Of a stretch of DNA of 64,000 nt, positions 9,243 to 17,699 are shown one piece after another. Origin of the DNA: an uncultured Christensenellaceae bacterium (GTDB lineage Bacteria; Bacillota; Clostridia; Christensenellales; Borkfalkiaceae); assembly GCA_910587365.1 (NCBI GenBank), contig CAJUKJ010000007.1, positions 1 to 64,000 of the forward strand, written 5' to 3'. The position numbers were made by a program, and so were the translations under genes. The stretch's first letter is position 1. Every line of letters starts with the position of its first letter. Under the pieces are notes generated by a model. The model was not told the origin of the DNA. It saw only the letters and a program-made list of their open reading frames with translations, and ran no database searches.

Positions 9243-10421
9243 ATGAAAAAAATAATTTCCGCAATAACTGCGGTTTGCGCGTCTTTAATATTGTTTACCG
9301 GCTGTACGCCCAAAGAAGAAACCGAGTATTCAAGCCGTAACAGCCTTTTTTTAAGTATGAATACCGAAGCAAGCTTAATTGTTTCCGATATATTCACTAC
9401 GGAAAAGAAAAACAAGTTTGAAGAAATGAGCCAAGATATTTCAAATACGTTAAACAAAATAAATAACTCCCTGTCGGTAAACGTCTTAAATTCAAGTATA
9501 AACAAATTCAATCAGGCAGACGCGGGGGAAACGGTTGAAATAGACAATACCGCGTTTGAGGTGCTAACCCTTGCAAAAAACGTTTACGACCTTACAGGGG
9601 GATATTACAACCCTGCCGTCTATTACAACGTGCAGGCATACGGCTTTAACGAGTCATCCGTTTTAGGGAAACCGCTTGACGAAAGAATTCCTTCCGACGT
9701 GGTTATTGAAAAGTATAACAGTCTTTCTTCGCATTTCGGCGAGGTTGAAGTTTATCAGGCGGAAAACAATAAATACTATGCGAAAAAACCTACGGCAACA
9801 ATCGATATAGACGGCGTAACTTATTCAATGAAAATCGACCTCGGCGGTATAGGAAAGGGCTACGCCGTAGACGAGGTTAACAAGCTTATCGACGGGTACG
9901 GGTTCAAGTACGGATATTTTTCTTTCGGGACAAGCAGTATTTTAATTAAAGAGCATTATAAAAACGGCGGCTATAATCTCGGTATTACCAACCCGCGTAC
10001 CGATATGGAAGGCAACGTATATTTAAGCGTATCGGTAAAAAACGAAAGCTTATCTTCAAGCGGCGATTACGAGCAGTTCTTTTTATACGACAGTGACGGC
10101 GACGGCGTAAAGGAGTGGTATTGCCACGTATTCGACCCTACGACGGGCAAACCCGTTCAGACGGGTATAATGTCGGCAACGGTTATCGGCGGCTCTGCGG
10201 CGGAAGACGACGCTCTTACAACGGCAATTATGGCAATGGGTAAGGAAAGGGCTGTTGAATTCATAAACGAAAAGCTATCTTCAAGAAGAGTTGCTTTCTC
10301 ATATGACGCCAACGGGAAATATGAAATTATAACCAACATTCCCGAAAGCGAATTAAGCGTAGTCCACAGCAAATTTGAAATAGTCAGCACTTTATCTGAC
10401 GGTAAAATCGTTTTAGGTTAA
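9243..10421 (+). CDS. apbE: FAD:protein FMN transferase ApbE, lipoprotein
   Basis: ApbE uses FAD and divalent metal to attach FMN to a threonine or serine of target proteins outside the membrane. The 392-residue protein has a signal peptide with lipobox LFTGC (Cys21). The family motifs are DLGGIGKGYAVD near residue 201, HVFDPTTGKPV near residue 297 and the metal-site element AEDDALTTAIMAMG near residue 320. Likely substrates in the window are the upstream lipoprotein, RnfG and RnfD, all of which carry acceptor motifs. The NusG-II gene begins one base after its stop, so the two are cotranscribed. Confidence 0.93.
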   Translation: MKKIISAITAVCASLILFTGCTPKEETEYSSRNSLFLSMNTEASLIVSDIFTTEKKNKFEEMSQDISNTLNKINNSLSVNVLNSSINKFNQADAGETVEIDNTAFEVLTLAKNVYDLTGGYYNPAVYYNVQAYGFNESSVLGKPLDERIPSDVVIEKYNSLSSHFGEVEVYQAENNKYYAKKPTATIDIDGVTYSMKIDLGGIGKGYAVDEVNKLIDGYGFKYGYFSFGTSSILIKEHYKNGGYNLGITNPRTDMEGNVYLSVSVKNESLSSSGDYEQFFLYDSDGDGVKEWYCHVFDPTTGKPVQTGIMSATVIGGSAAEDDALTTAIMAMGKERAVEFINEKLSSRRVAFSYDANGKYEIITNIPESELSVVHSKFEIVSTLSDGKIVLG

Positions 10422-10422
10422 A

Positions 10423-10905
10423 ATGTCTTTAAAAAAAGTTGAACAAGTCAAGTCCGACAAAGGCTTTAAAATATGGGACGTGATAATTTACGGCATAATC
10501 ATTGCTTTGGTTGTAGTGCTGTTTATCGTGGTGTTTGCCAAACGCGACACAAGTCCTTTAAAGGGAGTAAGGTTTAAGTACGTCAATGAAATCGTTTATG
10601 AATACGATTTTGAAAAGGGCGAAATAAGCCGTAACCAAGCTTACGTGGAAATTACCGAAGATACGGACGAAAAGCTTGTTTTAAGGGTAAGCCTGGCAGA
10701 CGGCGGGTACAACGTCGTCGAAATAAATAAAAGCGGTCTTGTAAGAATAATAAGTGCAAACTGTCCCAAACAGGACTGTGTATACGGAAACACTTTCTTT
10801 AATTCGGAAATTAAGGATAACAGCGGATATTTACACTGCTTACCGCACAATTTCCAGATTTTGCCGTATGGCTATGATATCGATGACGGAAACATAATAA
10901 TATAA
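10423..10905 (+). CDS. NusG domain II protein, membrane-anchored
   Basis: A 160-residue protein with one N-terminal transmembrane helix (about 18-38) and an extracytoplasmic NusG_II domain (PF07009). The diagnostic cysteine pattern is CPKQDC (C114, C119) and HCLPHN (C139). Stand-alone NusG_II proteins recur beside FMN_bind, ApbE, Gx-type and Rnf genes in Firmicutes, and are thought to take part in extracytoplasmic flavin redox work rather than in transcription. The biochemical role is not established. It sits one base after apbE and ends at a bidirectional terminator. Confidence 0.88.
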   Translation: MSLKKVEQVKSDKGFKIWDVIIYGIIIALVVVLFIVVFAKRDTSPLKGVRFKYVNEIVYEYDFEKGEISRNQAYVEITEDTDEKLVLRVSLADGGYNVVEINKSGLVRIISANCPKQDCVYGNTFFNSEIKDNSGYLHCLPHNFQILPYGYDIDDGNIII

Positions 10906-10944
10906 AAAATAGCGGGGTCTGCAAATGCAGACCCCGCTATTTTT
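10905..10944. terminator. Bidirectional terminator between apbE-nusG-II and rnf
   Basis: An 18-bp perfect stem (AAAAATAGCGGGGTCTGC and complement) with loop AAAT has A and T runs at its ends, so it acts on both strands. The two flavin-module transcripts converge here. Confidence 0.93.
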
Positions 10945-10953
10945 ATTTAAGGA

Positions 10954-11829
10954 CTATTCTGCGTCCTCGGTTTTAATTTCTTCCTGTGCGGGTGTTTCTT
11001 CGGCAACTACCTTACGGCTTATAATAATCTTTCTGGGACAAGCATCTACACAGGTTAAACAACCCGTACACTTGGTATAATCGAATACAGGTAAATTGTC
11101 CTGCATAGTTATTGCGCCGTGGGGGCAAACCCTTGAACACTTGCCGCAGCCTATACAGCCGACCTTACAAACGCTCATTACCTCTTTCGCCTTGCACTTT
11201 GACGAGCAGGCAACGTAAACGGGAGCGGAGGCGGGAATACGGTCGATTATGTTCTTGGGGCAGGTTGTAATACAAGCTCCGCAGGATACGCACCTGTCGG
11301 GGTCTACTTCGGCAAGTCTGCCCGAAACGTTTATTGCGTTTTCGGGACAAACGTCTTTGCAGTCGCCGCAACCCAGGCAGGCGTGGCTACACGCTTTGTT
11401 TCCGCCTAAGAGAGAATTTACGGAAGCGCAGGTGGGGTTGCCCTTGTATTCAAATTTATCGGCACAGTTTTCAATTCCGCCGTTGCAGTGGACTACCGCA
11501 ACGGTAGGCTGTTCGTCGGTAAGCTCTATGCCCAAAATTTTAGCAATTTCCGCTTTGCTTTCGGGGGAGGTTACGTGGCAGTCTGAAAGGTTCGCGCTTC
11601 CCGATGCAAGCTTACTTGCAAAGCCCGAGCAGCCCGAGCAGCCGCAACCGCCGCAGTTCGCGCCCGCAAGATTGTTGCAGATTTTTTCAATCTTTTCATC
11701 AACGTCAACCTTGAAGAACTTGCCTACTAAAAATATAAGTAATCCTATTATAATTGCGGTACCGGCAAAAATACCTGCAACTATTCCGACCGATATCCAG
11801 GTATCGGCGGTAACGTTAAGTAAATTCAT
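10954..11829 (-). CDS. rnfB: Rnf complex subunit RnfB
   Basis: This iron-sulfur subunit takes electrons from reduced ferredoxin and passes them into the Rnf complex. The 291 residues start with one membrane helix (about 12-36). The Fe-S domain ANCGGCGCSGC (about 54-64) follows. Four CxxCxxCxxxC ferredoxin motifs come next: CLGCGDCKDVC, CVSCGACITTC, CIGCGKCSRVC and CTGCLTCVDAC. The last gene of the operon, 11 bases after rnfA. An acidic C-terminal tail is unusual but not disruptive. Confidence 0.95.
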   Translation of the reverse strand: MNLLNVTADTWISVGIVAGIFAGTAIIIGLLIFLVGKFFKVDVDEKIEKICNNLAGANCGGCGCSGCSGFASKLASGSANLSDCHVTSPESKAEIAKILGIELTDEQPTVAVVHCNGGIENCADKFEYKGNPTCASVNSLLGGNKACSHACLGCGDCKDVCPENAINVSGRLAEVDPDRCVSCGACITTCPKNIIDRIPASAPVYVACSSKCKAKEVMSVCKVGCIGCGKCSRVCPHGAITMQDNLPVFDYTKCTGCLTCVDACPRKIIISRKVVAEETPAQEEIKTEDAE

Positions 11830-11840
11830 TTATTTCCTCC

Positions 11841-12449
11841 TTAACCTAAACTAATATAGCTGAATACCGTAAACGCCATACAGATGAAGCTGGCAGTTAC
11901 CATAGCGATGGGGAAGCCCGCAATCGCTTTCGGAAGTTTGTAGCAGTTGAGTCTTTCGCGCATACCGCTCATTATAACCATAACAAGCGTGAAGCCAAGT
12001 CCCGCAAACAGTGCGTACAGTATTGCCCAGCCCATATTCATTGCTACACCCTCGCCGAGTATTTTCGACATATCGCCGATAACCATTTCTGTTACGCCGA
12101 GTACCGCACAGTTTGTGGTAATTAAGGGAAGGTAAATTCCCATTGCACCGTAGAGGGAGGGGGAAATTTTCTTTATTATAACTTCAAGCATCTGAACGAG
12201 CGAAGCGATTATAAAGATGAAGAATATAATCTCTAAAAATTCTATCTTTAACGGCACCATCACATAGGTGTAAATGGGATAGGTAACCAAGGTTGCAATA
12301 ACCATTACAAGGGTTACCGCAATTCCCATACCTGCCGCGGAAGAAGTCTTTTTGGAAACGCCGAGGAAGGGGCAGATACCGTAGGTTTTGGAAGTGATGA
12401 AGTTGTTCGTCAGAACAGCCGCAAGAACAATAGCAATAAACGTACCCAT
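11841..12449 (-). CDS. rnfA: Rnf complex subunit RnfA
   Basis: A 202-residue polytopic protein of the RnfA/RnfE/NqrD/NqrE family with about six membrane helices. The half-channel pattern NNFITSKTYGICPFLGVS at residues 15-32 carries the cysteine that helps ligate the intramembrane Fe-S cluster. RnfA and RnfE form an antiparallel pair that moves electrons across the membrane. It begins one base after rnfE, a tight operon. Confidence 0.95.
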   Translation of the reverse strand: MGTFIAIVLAAVLTNNFITSKTYGICPFLGVSKKTSSAAGMGIAVTLVMVIATLVTYPIYTYVMVPLKIEFLEIIFFIFIIASLVQMLEVIIKKISPSLYGAMGIYLPLITTNCAVLGVTEMVIGDMSKILGEGVAMNMGWAILYALFAGLGFTLVMVIMSGMRERLNCYKLPKAIAGFPIAMVTASFICMAFTVFSYISLG

Positions 12450-12450
12450 T

Positions 12451-13098
12451 TTACACGCCCTCCTTCAACATATTTTCACGCGCAAGCTTGTTTGCCTTAA
12501 CGCGTCTTGCCCTTTCAAAGCCGTCCACGATATATACGAACACTGCAATGCAGATGCCGTAGATAAGGAACGCGCCTGCGGGACTTGTCAGCATAGCAAT
12601 CTTGAAGTCCATTATCTGATATCCGAACAGCGAACCTTTGCCGAAGAATTCACAGATAAAGCCCATTATCGTAAGAGCAACGGTAAAACCGAGTCCGTTT
12701 GCAATTCCGTCTACGGCAGACTCCAATACGGTGTGCTTATTTGCAAATGCTTCCGCTCTGCCTAATATTATACAGTTAACGACTATCAGTGCGAGGAAGG
12801 TTCCTAAGCTGTCGTACAAATCGGGTATAAACTTTTGGAGGAACATTCTTGCAAATGTAACCAGCGTTGCGATAACTACTATATAGCAAGGAATACGTAC
12901 TTCGTTAGGAATAACCTTTCTCAGTGCGGAGATGATTATATTGCTTAACGTAAGTACTACAAGGACGGTAAGTCCCATTCCAAGCGAAGAAAATGCCGAG
13001 TTTATAAGTCCGAGAGTGGGGCAGGTACCCAGCACCAGCATAAAGGTGGGGTTCTGGAAAATAAGTCCGTCTAAGGTAATCTTTTTATACTTATTCAT
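12451..13098 (-). CDS. rnfE: Rnf complex subunit RnfE
   Basis: A 215-residue membrane protein paralogous to RnfA, with about six helices. The family pattern NPTFMLVLGTCPTLGLINSA (17-36) holds the cluster-ligand cysteine, and CIILGRAEAFA lies near residue 110. The N-terminal 8 bases overlap the end of rnfG, consistent with translational coupling. The C-terminus is a short basic cytoplasmic tail. Confidence 0.95.
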   Translation of the reverse strand: MNKYKKITLDGLIFQNPTFMLVLGTCPTLGLINSAFSSLGMGLTVLVVLTLSNIIISALRKVIPNEVRIPCYIVVIATLVTFARMFLQKFIPDLYDSLGTFLALIVVNCIILGRAEAFANKHTVLESAVDGIANGLGFTVALTIMGFICEFFGKGSLFGYQIMDFKIAMLTSPAGAFLIYGICIAVFVYIVDGFERARRVKANKLARENMLKEGV

Positions 13099-14557
13099 TT
13101 GTGCTGCCTCCTGTCAATAAAGCTAAATCGTAATTAGCCGTAGCAAACGCGCCTGCATACATACACACGTAAGTAGACCTTGAAGCGACCGATTGTGTTG
13201 TGGCTCCTGTTGTAACGCTTGTGTCATCATAGCCGGATAATGCCGTATAAGACATATCCTCGCCGTAAATTCCCGTAAAGTAGGATAGGTCTTTATCTTT
13301 AAGAATATTTTGAACGTCGGGCATAGAATTTTCAAAGCCGTAGGTTGAACCGTTTCCGCCCTCGGGGATAACGAAGCTTTCAATCTTCTTTTCGCTGTTA
13401 ACGACTATCTGGATAGTGAAAGGATTGACAACGCCGCCGTAAGCCACCGTTTTAATGTTGTAGGTTACTTTGCCGTCCTCGCCGACCGTCCAGCTTGTAT
13501 TGTCCATATTGAGTATTTCTGTATACTCAATTCCCTTCAACAAAGCGTTGTCGTAGTTAGCCGTAGCAAACGCGCCTGCGTACATACAAACGTAAGTAGA
13601 CCTTGACGCAACCGACATCGTAGTGGCTCCTGCGGTAACGCTTGTATCGTCATAGCTGGATAATGCCGTATAAGCCATATCCTCGCCGTAAATTCCCGTA
13701 AAGTAGGAAAGGTCTTTGTCTTTAAGGATATTCTGAACATCGGGCATATAATTTTCAAAGCCTTCGGTAGAACCGTTTCCGCCTTCGGGGATAACGAAGC
13801 TTTCAATCTTCTTTTCGCTGTTAACGACTATCTGGATAGTGAAAGGATTGACAACGCCGCCGTAAGCTACCGTTTTAATATTGTAGGTTACTTTGCCGTC
13901 CGCAAACGAAACTGTGGTTTCTTCCTGATTGATAAGCTCGTTATATAAGAAGTCTTCATAAGGAGATTCGCCTATACTGCCGCCGCTTGCATAAGCCTGT
14001 ATGAAGGTTATAGCGTCGTTAACGCAGCCGCAGACGGTAGCAAATGAAACCGACGCACCCGTATTGATATACATATCGTCGCCCTTGGTACCGTAAGCAT
14101 ATTTAATCCCTTCTTCATAGTCTTTGGAGAAGTTGGAAATATTTGAATTCCAGCCCGGTATTTTATCTGCATATTCGGAAGCTACTTTGTCGTACACAAG
14201 CACCGTGCCGACGCCGCTTACGTTTTTGTCCTTCGTTTCGACTATAACCCATACGGTAAGCTTTCCGTCTCTGCCGCTTCCGTAAATCTGTACGAGGTAG
14301 TCGTTCTTTTCAGGGATAAACCAAACTTTTTCAACGGTTGAGGTTCCGACCTTTGTCTCTTCGACTTCCTGTAATTCTGCCGTAACCTGCGAGCTGTCGG
14401 GGTAAAGCTTGCCGACCTGTCTGTTGAACTTTTCTTCCTCGCTTACGGCAAGAAGTCCGTTCATAAGCGTAAGGAATATTCCGCTTATTAAAAGCACGCA
14501 AAGAAGGGTTACAACGCATTTAAATGCGGTACTTTTGAAAAACTGTTTAGCCGACAT
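13091..14557 (-). CDS. rnfG: RnfG with two extra tandem FMN-binding domains
   Basis: RnfG carries covalent FMN on the outer face of the Rnf complex. Usual members are about 180-220 residues; this one has 488. After one membrane helix (about 13-35), residues about 40-210 form the normal RnfG domain, with acceptor TGAS (166-169), where serine replaces the usual threonine. Two further FMN_bind domains follow at about 219-341 and 360-482, with acceptor motifs AGATTMS (309-315) and TGATTQS (450-456). These two are almost identical with a period of 141 residues. Each domain could carry one FMN, giving three flavins in one subunit. Position between rnfD and rnfE fixes the identity. Confidence 0.9.
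   Translation of the reverse strand: MSAKQFFKSTAFKCVVTLLCVLLISGIFLTLMNGLLAVSEEEKFNRQVGKLYPDSSQVTAELQEVEETKVGTSTVEKVWFIPEKNDYLVQIYGSGRDGKLTVWVIVETKDKNVSGVGTVLVYDKVASEYADKIPGWNSNISNFSKDYEEGIKYAYGTKGDDMYINTGASVSFATVCGCVNDAITFIQAYASGGSIGESPYEDFLYNELINQEETTVSFADGKVTYNIKTVAYGGVVNPFTIQIVVNSEKKIESFVIPEGGNGSTEGFENYMPDVQNILKDKDLSYFTGIYGEDMAYTALSSYDDTSVTAGATTMSVASRSTYVCMYAGAFATANYDNALLKGIEYTEILNMDNTSWTVGEDGKVTYNIKTVAYGGVVNPFTIQIVVNSEKKIESFVIPEGGNGSTYGFENSMPDVQNILKDKDLSYFTGIYGEDMSYTALSGYDDTSVTTGATTQSVASRSTYVCMYAGAFATANYDLALLTGGSTNE
13112..13903 (-). repeat. Tandem duplication inside rnfG
   Basis: Two copies of a roughly 370-bp coding unit (13535-13903 and 13112-13480) repeat at 423 bp. Long stretches are identical at the DNA level, as in the block starting CAATCTTCTTTTCGCTG at 13381 and 13804. 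The similarity implies a recent in-frame duplication or ongoing gene conversion. Confidence 0.9.
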
Positions 14558-14559
14558 AA

Positions 14560-15615
14560 TTATTTGCCCTCCTTAACTTTCTTTTCCTTTCTGTATCCGA
14601 AGGGACGGGGTCTTATGTATTTGTCTATTAAAGGTACGAACAAATTCATAAGTATAATTACGAATGACGCAACTTCCATACCCGTTAAATAACGGAGAAC
14701 CGCAAGAACTAATGCGGAAACTATGAAGAAGAAAAGCTGAGCCCATACGTTTTTAGGCGAAGTAACATAGTCTGTGAACATAAACACTGCCGCGAACAGA
14801 ACGCCGCCCGATAAAATATGGGGCAGGAACAGCGTCATATCGAATTTATATCCGTCTTCAAATCCGAAGCCCGACATAAACACTGCGGCAAACCCGAACA
14901 CTGCTATAAACAGCAGGGGCTGCCACCATTTGATAACGTTTCTTACGCAGAGGTAGATATAGCCTACTATAATTGCAATCTTGCAGGTTTCGCCTATACA
15001 GCCGGGGACGCCCGTACCGATAAATAAGTCAAGCGCGCTCAAAGGGCTTTCGGGGTTCTTGCCGAGAAGGTTGCCGAGATTTGTCGCACCTGTCGCAAGT
15101 GTTCCGCTATCCGCTACCGTGCCGAAATTGCAAGCAACGTAAGTCGTCAAGCTAAAGCTCAAAAACATAAACACGCGTGCCGCCGATGCGGGGTTGACAA
15201 GGTTTTTACCCGTTCCGCCGAACAGCATCTTTACTATTGCAATAGCGAATATCGCGCCGATTATAACCTGATAAAATACGTTGTACCACTTGTCCGTTAC
15301 GGGGAGAATAAGTGCGAGTATCAGACCCGTTACGACGGAGGTAAAGTCGAATTGTTTAAGCCACCTAACGCAAACAGTTTTCGCTTCGGCACACTTTTTT
15401 GCAAAGCCCTTGTTCGCTATGAAGTAATATACGAACTCGGTCGCAACGCAGGCAAATACCGACATAAGAATTATCAGCAACGCCTGCCATCCGAAGAAAA
15501 CGCAGCCCGCAATCGCACTGGGTAAAAGCGCGATGCTTACGTCAATCATTATGCCGCGCGTAGTGCGCCTTGATTTGACGTGAGGAGGCGTGGAAACTAC
15601 TACTGTATTATCCAT
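14560..15615 (-). CDS. rnfD: Rnf complex subunit RnfD
   Basis: A 351-residue membrane subunit with about eight to ten helices. It carries covalent FMN at the threonine of TGATNL (near residue 180), in the family pattern of the NqrB/RnfD superfamily; PASAARVFMF and the GKNLVNP element sit just before it. It starts 10 bases after rnfC and ends 2 bases before rnfG. The final 20 residues are basic and cytoplasmic. Confidence 0.94.
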   Translation of the reverse strand: MDNTVVVSTPPHVKSRRTTRGIMIDVSIALLPSAIAGCVFFGWQALLIILMSVFACVATEFVYYFIANKGFAKKCAEAKTVCVRWLKQFDFTSVVTGLILALILPVTDKWYNVFYQVIIGAIFAIAIVKMLFGGTGKNLVNPASAARVFMFLSFSLTTYVACNFGTVADSGTLATGATNLGNLLGKNPESPLSALDLFIGTGVPGCIGETCKIAIIVGYIYLCVRNVIKWWQPLLFIAVFGFAAVFMSGFGFEDGYKFDMTLFLPHILSGGVLFAAVFMFTDYVTSPKNVWAQLFFFIVSALVLAVLRYLTGMEVASFVIILMNLFVPLIDKYIRPRPFGYRKEKKVKEGK

Positions 15616-15625
15616 ATTTTTTCTC

Positions 15626-16921
15626 CTATTTCTTATTGCGAAGGGCAGCCTTCGTCTTTCTTATTGCTTGTATCAAAGGACGCTTAGCGGGGCAGATATA
15701 TTCGCACGCACCGCATTCTATGCAAGCCATCGTCTGACCGTACTGCGCCGCCGCGTCAAAGTCGTTTGCCGCCGCATAGAACGCAGTATTCATAGGCATA
15801 AGGTGCATAGGGCATACGTCCGCACACTTTCCGCAGTTTACGCAGGGTGTGGGTTCCTCGGCTGCCGCTTCCTTTTCAGTCATCAACAAAATACCGGATG
15901 TGGTCTTGTGTGTGTAGTTGTCGTAGTTTGCAAGTGCGACGCCCGTCATAGGCCCGCCCTGGACTACTTTCTTAGGCGTAACGCTTTCGCCGCCGCAATA
16001 ATCGATTATCGACCGGACGGGAGTGCCTACCCTGACCCAAAGATTTTTGGGATTTTGAACGGCCTTGCCCGAAACGGTTAGAACGCGTTCGTAAAGGGGC
16101 TTGCCCAATTCAACCGCTTCGCATACCGCGTAGCAGGTTGCAACGTTCTGCACCACGACGCCGACGTCAGCGGGAAGCTTGCCGATACCGACCTTTCTGC
16201 CCGTGGTCACGTAAATAAGCTGCTTTTCGCCGCCCATAGGGTACTGCTTTTTGAGTATTACGGGCTGTATATCGTCGTACTTTTCAAAAACAGCAATACA
16301 GTCGGGCTTGTTTGCCTCGATGCCTATAATAATTTTTTCAACGCCCAACGCCTTGGCAACGTACCTTGCACCGCGCGCAATCTCGTCCGCTTTTTCAAGC
16401 ATAAGACGGTGGTCGCAGGTAAGATAGGGTTCGCACTCCGCGCCGTTTAAAATCAACGTGTCAACGGGTGTTTTGGGCGCAACCTTAACGGCGGTAGGGA
16501 AACCCGCTCCGCCCAGACCTACAATGCCTGCATCCTTAATCCTTGCCTTAATCTCGTCTGCCGAAGGGTCGGTAAGAGGGGGCAAATAGCTTTTTTCCCC
16601 GCTTGCGTCGGATTTGATAACGATAAACGTTTCATCCGTTCCGTTTGCACCGTTTTCGGTTTTAATTTCCGTAACCGTACCGCAAATGCTTGCAAACACG
16701 TCGGAAGAAATTAATCCCTCGGCTCTTGCAATTAACTCGCCTTCCTTGACGGTCTGACCTGCTGAAACAACCGGGGTTGCGGGTCTGCCAAGCGATTGCG
16801 ACGTGGAAATTGCCACGGTTTCAGGCATCGGCAATACTTCAAGGGCTGCGTCTTTTGCGATATTTTTCATATCGTGGGGATGAACGCCGCCGAAGTAGTA
16901 TTTTCCTTTTACTGCTTTCAA
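15626..16921 (-). CDS. rnfC: Rnf complex subunit RnfC
   Basis: The 431-residue NAD-side subunit oxidises or reduces NAD and carries FMN and two Fe-S clusters. The glycine-rich IVGLGGAGFPTAVK near residue 132 is the NADH/FMN element shared with NuoF. C-terminal ferredoxin motifs are CVNCGKCADVC and CIECGACEYIC near residues 369 and 408. Start codon is TTG at 16921, chosen because AAGGAG (16931-16936) lies 9 bases upstream; no closer ATG fits. Confidence 0.95.
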   Translation of the reverse strand: MKAVKGKYYFGGVHPHDMKNIAKDAALEVLPMPETVAISTSQSLGRPATPVVSAGQTVKEGELIARAEGLISSDVFASICGTVTEIKTENGANGTDETFIVIKSDASGEKSYLPPLTDPSADEIKARIKDAGIVGLGGAGFPTAVKVAPKTPVDTLILNGAECEPYLTCDHRLMLEKADEIARGARYVAKALGVEKIIIGIEANKPDCIAVFEKYDDIQPVILKKQYPMGGEKQLIYVTTGRKVGIGKLPADVGVVVQNVATCYAVCEAVELGKPLYERVLTVSGKAVQNPKNLWVRVGTPVRSIIDYCGGESVTPKKVVQGGPMTGVALANYDNYTHKTTSGILLMTEKEAAAEEPTPCVNCGKCADVCPMHLMPMNTAFYAAANDFDAAAQYGQTMACIECGACEYICPAKRPLIQAIRKTKAALRNKK

Positions 16922-16988
16922 CTTTTTTCGCTCCTTTTAATAGTTTTCTTATTTAATTTCAGCCCAAAGGAAAACCTTTGCGCATAAT

Positions 16989-17522
16989 TTATTTTCTGAT
17001 TATTGCTTTTTCGAAAACGCTTTTAGGCACTTTCTTGAAAATTAACATTATAACTCCGCCAACCACTGCGCCCGAAAGTATTCCAAGCAGCACGAAGTAG
17101 GGCAGGTTAAAAAACATATTTAACGTGTTGGTCATAAGCACGAAAACGCACACCTGCGTTACGTTATGCGCTACGGCGGCGCATACGCTTACCGCCATTA
17201 CCGAAATTTTCGGGTAAGCGGTGTACATAAGAAGGGATGAAACCGCCATTGAAATTATACCGCCCGAAAAGCTGTATAATACGGCGGAAAGGTTGCCCGC
17301 GAAAATCGCGCCAAGACCCGTTCTTATAGCAACTATCGCAAACGCCTCCAACGGGGAAAACATTATAAGCGCGGCAAATGAAAATATATTCGCAAGACCC
17401 ATTTTCGCCCCCGGGAAAAACAGAGGGGGAAACTGATTTTCGATTATAAAAGTTATTAAACTAAGCGCGGTAAATATTGCAAGCGTTGCAATTTTTTTTG
17501 CGGTCGGTTTGCCGTTTTTCAT
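16989..17522 (-). CDS. Gx transporter family / heptaprenyl diphosphate synthase component I-like
   Basis: A 177-residue protein with five or six membrane helices, matching the Hpre_diP_synt_I (Gx transporter, PF07456) family. The typical N-terminal pattern FPGAKMGLANIFSFAALIM is present at about residues 37-55. It is the first gene of the rnf operon. Relatives are repeatedly found beside FMN_bind, NusG_II and ApbE genes, so a link to flavin or quinone supply of the electron-transfer module is likely, though the activity is unproven. AAAAGG at 17533-17538 supports the ATG. It resembles ECF-type S components in architecture. Confidence 0.82.
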   Translation of the reverse strand: MKNGKPTAKKIATLAIFTALSLITFIIENQFPPLFFPGAKMGLANIFSFAALIMFSPLEAFAIVAIRTGLGAIFAGNLSAVLYSFSGGIISMAVSSLLMYTAYPKISVMAVSVCAAVAHNVTQVCVFVLMTNTLNMFFNLPYFVLLGILSGAVVGGVIMLIFKKVPKSVFEKAIIRK

Positions 17523-17554
17523 AAAATTTTAACCTTTTGCTGCAAACTGTTATT

Positions 17555-17583
17555 ATTATACACTATTATTAATAAATAGTAAA
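17555..17583 (-). promoter_or_regulatory. Promoter of the rnf operon
   Basis: On the minus strand TTTACT (17583-17578), 17-bp spacer and perfect TATAAT (17560-17555), upstream of the Gx gene that heads rnfCDGEAB. Confidence 0.7.
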
Positions 17584-17641
17584 ATCTTTACCGATTGATT
17601 TTTTAAAATTTTTTTCTTTGCATTGCAAATTAAGGGTTTAC

Positions 17642-17670
17642 TTGACAAATTTAAGGGTTATTAATATAAT
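17642..17670 (+). promoter_or_regulatory. Consensus promoter of the aminopeptidase gene
   Basis: Perfect TTGACA (17642-17647), 17-bp spacer and perfect TATAAT (17665-17670), followed by AGGAGG (17689-17694). It diverges from the rnf promoter. Confidence 0.9.
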
Positions 17671-17699
17671 AAATAGCGAAATTATTTCAGGAGGAAATT

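Noticed and set aside
11249..11854. A 201-codon plus-strand frame inside rnfB
   Set aside because: Antisense of the ferredoxin-motif region; rnfB is certain by motifs and operon position.
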